From positions 1 through 8,135 of the forward strand of contig CAKTUT010000076.1 of assembly GCA_934621665.1 (NCBI GenBank): DNA of 8,135 nucleotides. Reading direction: 5' to 3'. The stretch is from an uncultured Oscillospiraceae bacterium. GTDB lineage: Bacteria; Bacillota; Clostridia; Oscillospirales; Oscillospiraceae. Each line of letters opens with the position of its first letter. Within the stretch, counting starts at the first letter, position 1. Below the pieces are notes generated by a model. It did not search any database. It was not told where the DNA came from and was given only the letters and a program-made list of their open reading frames with translations. Position numbers and translations under genes: made by a program. Below are positions 6,248 through 8,135 of this stretch, piece after piece.

Positions 6248-7083
6248 GCGTCTGGTATGCAATCTGTGACGCGCTGCGTCTGGACTTCTTGTCCATGAAC
6301 TTTATGAAAAACGCGCTTTTGGCTGTGCTCTTGATGGCACCGCTGTTCGGCCTCATGTCCACGATGATTGTCACCGGCCGGATGAGCTTTTTCTCCGATG
6401 CGCTCGGCCACTCCGGCTTTACCGGCATCGCCATCGGCGTTCTTTGCGGCGCGGCGCTGCCGCTTGCGTGGGCGGTGGGACTGGCCGTGCTGTTTGCGCT
6501 GCTGTTTTCCTATGTCCGCAGCCGCACGAATCAGGCAGCCGATACCATCATCGGTGTATTTTCTTCCACCGCCGTAGCGCTTGGCATTTTTATCGCCACG
6601 ATGGGTGGCGGCAGCTTTACAAAGTTCAACAAGTATCTGATCGGCGACATTCTGTCGGTCACACCGCTTGAAATCGGACTTCTGGCGCTGGTGCTGATGG
6701 GCGTGGTGATTTTGTGGATTGTTTCGTCCAATGCCATGACGCTCACGGCGATTCATCCGCAGCTTGCCTCGTCGCGCGGCCTGCGCGTCAAATGGAATCA
6801 GACGCTCTTTACCGTCTGCGTGGCCGTTGTCGTCACACTCGGTATGAGCTGGGTCGGTCTGATGGTCATCAATTCGCTTCTGGTTCTCCCGGCTGCCTCG
6901 TCGCGCAACATTGCACGCAACCTGCGCGAATATCATTTGCTTTCCATTCTGGGCGCGCTGTTCTGCTCGCTGGCCGGACTGATTACCGCCTATTATCTCG
7001 GCTGCTCCGCCGGTGCGGCCGTCGCACTGTATCTGGCGGCGTATTTTGCCGTGACGTTCTGCTTCCGCGGCAAGCGGGCATAG
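6244..7083 (+). CDS. znuB: Zinc-type metal ABC transporter permease (ABC-3 family)
   Basis: Multi-pass membrane channel of the metal importer. 279 residues, usual length for ZnuB. It starts within ATGA overlapping the znuC stop by 4 bases, with a strong GGAGGAGG about 9 bases upstream. Hydrophobic segments at about 22-44, 60-70, 74-92, 101-120, 141-161, 187-217, 230-252 and 255-273. Family signatures: RMSFFSDALGHSGFTGIAIG at 46-65, the polar turn AADTIIGVFSSTA at 98-110, and VINSLLVLPAASSRNIARN across 208-226, a stretch well conserved in ABC-3 permeases. It ends with a basic tail, FRGKRA. No convincing terminator lies in the roughly 65 bases before the thioredoxin promoter, so some read-through into trxA is possible. 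Confidence 0.95.
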   Translation: MSVWYAICDALRLDFLSMNFMKNALLAVLLMAPLFGLMSTMIVTGRMSFFSDALGHSGFTGIAIGVLCGAALPLAWAVGLAVLFALLFSYVRSRTNQAADTIIGVFSSTAVALGIFIATMGGGSFTKFNKYLIGDILSVTPLEIGLLALVLMGVVILWIVSSNAMTLTAIHPQLASSRGLRVKWNQTLFTVCVAVVVTLGMSWVGLMVINSLLVLPAASSRNIARNLREYHLLSILGALFCSLAGLITAYYLGCSAGAAVALYLAAYFAVTFCFRGKRA

Positions 7084-7148
7084 AAAGCAATCAACCCGTA
7101 CCGCCTGCTCGTTCATTTACAAATTGTCCACTTTCTTTTCAGGAAATA

Positions 7149-7157
7149 TGGTATACT
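7149..7157 (+). promoter_or_regulatory. Extended -10 promoter of the thioredoxin operon
   Basis: TGGTATACT is a 5/6 match to TATAAT with the TGn extension. The best -35-like hexamer (TTGTCC, 7124-7129) lies 22 bases upstream, too far for normal pairing. Transcription would start near 7164, with GGAGG (7177-7181) 8 bases before the trxA ATG. Confidence 0.6.
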
Positions 7158-7189
7158 ATGATCATAAAAAAAGACTGGAGGAAGCAATT

Positions 7190-7501
7190 ATGACAGTCAT
7201 TACAAAGGATAACTTTAACACCGAGGTATTACAGGCCGACAAGCTGGTGGTTATGGACTTCTGGGCATCGTGGTGCGGCCCGTGCATGATGCTCAAGCCC
7301 ATTTTTGAGGAGCTCAGCGGCGAGCTGCCGCAGGTCAAGTTCTGCAAGCTGGACGTGGATGAGGAGCGCGAGCTTGCCATTGAATACGGCATTGAGAGCA
7401 TTCCTACGCTGCTGTTCTTCAAAAACGGCAAGGTTGTGCATAAGCTCATCGGCCTGCGTGGCAAGGACGAGCTGCGTGCCGAGATTGAGGCGCACGCATG
7501 A
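7190..7501 (+). CDS. trxA: Thioredoxin
   Basis: Small cytoplasmic dithiol protein that reduces disulfides in other proteins. 103 residues, the normal length. Start ATG 7190 is 8 bases after GGAGG; an upstream in-frame ATG (7124) would lie before the promoter and is rejected. Active site WCGPC at 28-32 within VVMDFWASWCGPCMMLKP, buried Asp23, and the cis-proline loop SIPT with Pro72 opposite the active site. An extra Cys52 lies in KFCKLDVDEER. The stop overlaps the next gene by 4 bases (ATGA), so it is co-translated with a ferredoxin:thioredoxin-reductase-like protein, which is the likely source of its electrons in place of an NADPH-dependent TrxB. None is seen in this window. Confidence 0.97.
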   Translation: MTVITKDNFNTEVLQADKLVVMDFWASWCGPCMMLKPIFEELSGELPQVKFCKLDVDEERELAIEYGIESIPTLLFFKNGKVVHKLIGLRGKDELRAEIEAHA

Positions 7502-7695
7502 AAGTACGTCTGAACGAGGATAAAGAAGTTGTAGCGCGGGTCAAGGAAGGACTCAAGCGCACAGGCGGCTATTGCCCCTGCCGGCTTGAGCGCAGCGAGG
7601 ACACAAAGTGTATGTGCCGCGAATTCCGCGAGCAGATCAAAGATCCAAATTTTGAGGGCTATTGCCACTGCTATCTTTACTACAAAGAAAAGTGA
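7498..7695 (+). CDS. Ferredoxin:thioredoxin reductase catalytic (beta) subunit-like protein
   Basis: 65-residue iron-sulfur protein expected to pass electrons from ferredoxin through a 4Fe-4S cluster and an adjacent disulfide to thioredoxin. Three paired-Cys motifs are visible: CPC at 26-28, CMC at 38-40, CHC at 56-58. Plant FTR has the same three pairs, spaced CPC-x16-CPC-x8-CHC; here it is CPC-x9-CMC-x15-CHC. By analogy, Cys28 and Cys58 would form the redox disulfide and Cys26, 38, 40 and 56 the cluster ligands; this mapping is inference. The total is much shorter than the plant subunit, and no variable (alpha) subunit is encoded nearby, as is usual for FTR-like proteins of anaerobic bacteria. 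The start ATG overlaps the trxA stop, with GAGG about 8 bases upstream. A zinc-binding or other small Cys protein is the alternative, less likely given the thioredoxin neighbour. Confidence 0.85.
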   Translation: MKVRLNEDKEVVARVKEGLKRTGGYCPCRLERSEDTKCMCREFREQIKDPNFEGYCHCYLYYKEK

Positions 7696-7723
7696 GCAGA
7701 GCCTCTGACGCAGCTAAAAATAG

Positions 7724-7779
7724 AACGCACCTACGCATTTGCCGGAAGATTTCCGACAGAAATGTAGGTGCGTTTCAAT
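7724..7779 (+). terminator. Strong intrinsic terminator of the thioredoxin operon, probably bidirectional
   Basis: An outer 11-bp perfect stem (aacgcacctac at 7724-7734 with gtaggtgcgtt at 7764-7774) encloses an attt/aaat helix and an inner cggaa-gat-ttccg hairpin (7743-7755). It is followed by TTTCAATTTTTA on the plus strand. The left flank, read on the other strand, gives TTCTATTTTTA, so it could stop transcription both ways. Confidence 0.85.
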
Positions 7780-7813
7780 TTTTACAAGGGGCGGACAGCG
7801 TCATCTGTTGCTA

Positions 7814-7973
7814 GGGTGTATCTGAAAACACCCAACGCACCCGGACAGCGGGTCTTTTTGCGGTGTGCCGCGTCATTTTTCCTTGAAATACGTCAGTATT
7901 CCTGCGAAAAAATGTCTTGCTCAACGCAAAAATCCCTCGCTGCCGGTCACATCATGAGTTTTCAGATACACCT
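7814..7973. mobile_element. TA-flanked 160-bp palindromic element, MITE-like
   Basis: Terminal inverted repeats are perfect over 15 bp: GGTGTATCTGAAAAC at 7815-7829 and its exact complement at 7958-7972. The dinucleotide TA flanks both ends (7812-7813 and 7974-7975), as expected for a TA target duplication by IS630/Tc1-mariner-type transposases. Homology between the halves continues inward, e.g. cagcg/cgctg, tttttgcg/cgcaaaaa, cgtcattttt against aaaaaatgtc, ending in aatac-gtca-gtatt (7887-7900) exactly at the centre. The whole DNA or RNA could fold into one long imperfect hairpin. No coding capacity. It is most likely a non-autonomous element or dispersed structured repeat. Mobility is inferred, as only one copy is in the window. 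Confidence 0.6.
7839..7859 (+). terminator. Terminator-like hairpin inside the palindromic element
   Basis: acccg (7839-7843), loop gacag, cgggt (7849-7853), then CTTTTT on the plus strand. The 5-bp stem is short but GC-rich, and the U-run is well placed. It would compete with the long-hairpin fold of the full element. If active, it insulates the gene at 7990 from upstream transcription. Confidence 0.45.
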
Positions 7974-7989
7974 TAAGAGGAGGAGCTAC

Positions 7990-8135
7990 ATGAAAACAGG
8001 TAAAAAGGGCACTGCAAGACGTGTCATTTCCATCGTCCTTGCGGTTTTGATTCTGGGCTCGCTTGTTTCCGGCGCGCTTGTCGTGCTGGTCAACGCCGCA
8101 AGCTCCAGCGAAATTAAAGACGAACTGGTTGCGCT
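7990..8135 (+). CDS. N-terminus of a secreted or membrane-anchored protein, cut by window end
   Basis: Only 48 complete codons are visible. ATG 7990 follows a purine-rich ribosome site, AGAGGAGGAG (7976-7985). The protein begins with a basic stretch (MKTGKKGTARR), then a hydrophobic segment at about 12-35 (VISIVLAVLILGSLVSGALV and on), then a small-residue patch (NAASSS) that could be a signal-peptidase site, then a charged helix-like start (EIKDELVA). A signal peptide followed by a coiled-coil start is seen in clostridial M23-type cell-wall hydrolases and related surface proteins, but nothing visible proves that. No recognisable promoter lies between it and the palindromic element, which ends 17 bases before the ATG. 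Confidence 0.7.
   Translation, partial: MKTGKKGTARRVISIVLAVLILGSLVSGALVVLVNAASSSEIKDELVA

Noticed and set aside
5790..6434. 214-codon open frame on the minus strand opposite znuC and znuB
   Set aside because: Antisense to clear Walker B and signature motifs, low-complexity Ala/Arg/Pro composition, no ribosome site considered convincing.
6220..7116. 298-codon open frame on the minus strand opposite znuB
   Set aside because: Its translation is Arg/Gln/His/Asp-rich with no recognisable domain and lies wholly antisense to a well-conserved ABC-3 permease; GC-rich codon bias opens such frames.
7084..7189. Functional link between zinc uptake and the thioredoxin/FTR pair
   Set aside because: They are adjacent and co-oriented, but the trx pair has its own extended -10 promoter and the gap of about 100 bases argues for separate units.
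7792..7850. 9-bp direct repeat cggacagcg (7792-7800 and 7842-7850)
   Set aside because: Short, single pair, one copy outside and one inside the palindromic element; likely chance, and it does not mark a target duplication because the element ends fit TA better.
1..8135. CRISPR array, tRNA, rRNA, riboswitch or defence system
   Set aside because: No regularly spaced repeats, no cloverleaf or rRNA-like stretch, no long structured leader, and no nuclease, toxin or phage-like protein was found.

Overview
The window (about 57% GC by eye) looks like a chromosomal piece of a Gram-positive anaerobe in the Clostridia, plausibly a gut Oscillospirales/Ruminococcaceae-type bacterium. This rests on lipoprotein-type signal peptides on all three binding proteins, strong GGAGG ribosome sites, AT-rich promoters in a GC-rich background, and a ferredoxin:thioredoxin-reductase-like protein of the type found in anaerobes. 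The taxonomy is inference; no rRNA or marker gene is present.

Left part, minus strand (1-4328): two polar amino acid ABC uptake systems, read right to left. System 2 is complete: a binding lipoprotein (3531-4328), a permease (2606-3397) and an ATPase (1796-2593), closed by a hairpin at 1735-1769. System 1 follows with its own promoter (-35 1623-1628, -10 1600-1605): a binding lipoprotein (645-1559), then a permease (1-486) cut by the window edge. In both, a stem-loop separates the binding-protein gene from the permease gene, a usual way to make more binding protein than membrane subunits. System 2's binding protein lacks the arginine that normally holds the ligand's alpha-carboxylate, whereas system 1's keeps it, so the two probably take different substrates.

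Middle, plus strand (4550-7083): a divergent region leads into a tight znuA-znuC-znuB operon for zinc (or related metal) uptake. The genes overlap by 4 bp at each junction. ZnuA has a His-rich loop and ZnuC has a His/Cys-rich N-terminus.

Right part, plus strand (7140-8135): thioredoxin and a small ferredoxin:thioredoxin reductase catalytic-type protein overlap by 4 bp behind their own extended -10 promoter, and end at a strong hairpin terminator. Then comes a 160-bp, TA-flanked, almost fully palindromic element (7814-7973) that resembles a non-autonomous mobile element (MITE) and ends just before the ribosome site of a truncated gene for a secreted or membrane-anchored protein.

Most of the window is conventional transport and redox metabolism. 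The best candidates for something undescribed are the palindromic element, the phased TGCATA motif cluster upstream of system 1, the 20-bp palindrome over the system 2 promoter, and the ferredoxin-type thioredoxin reductase with unusual cysteine spacing.
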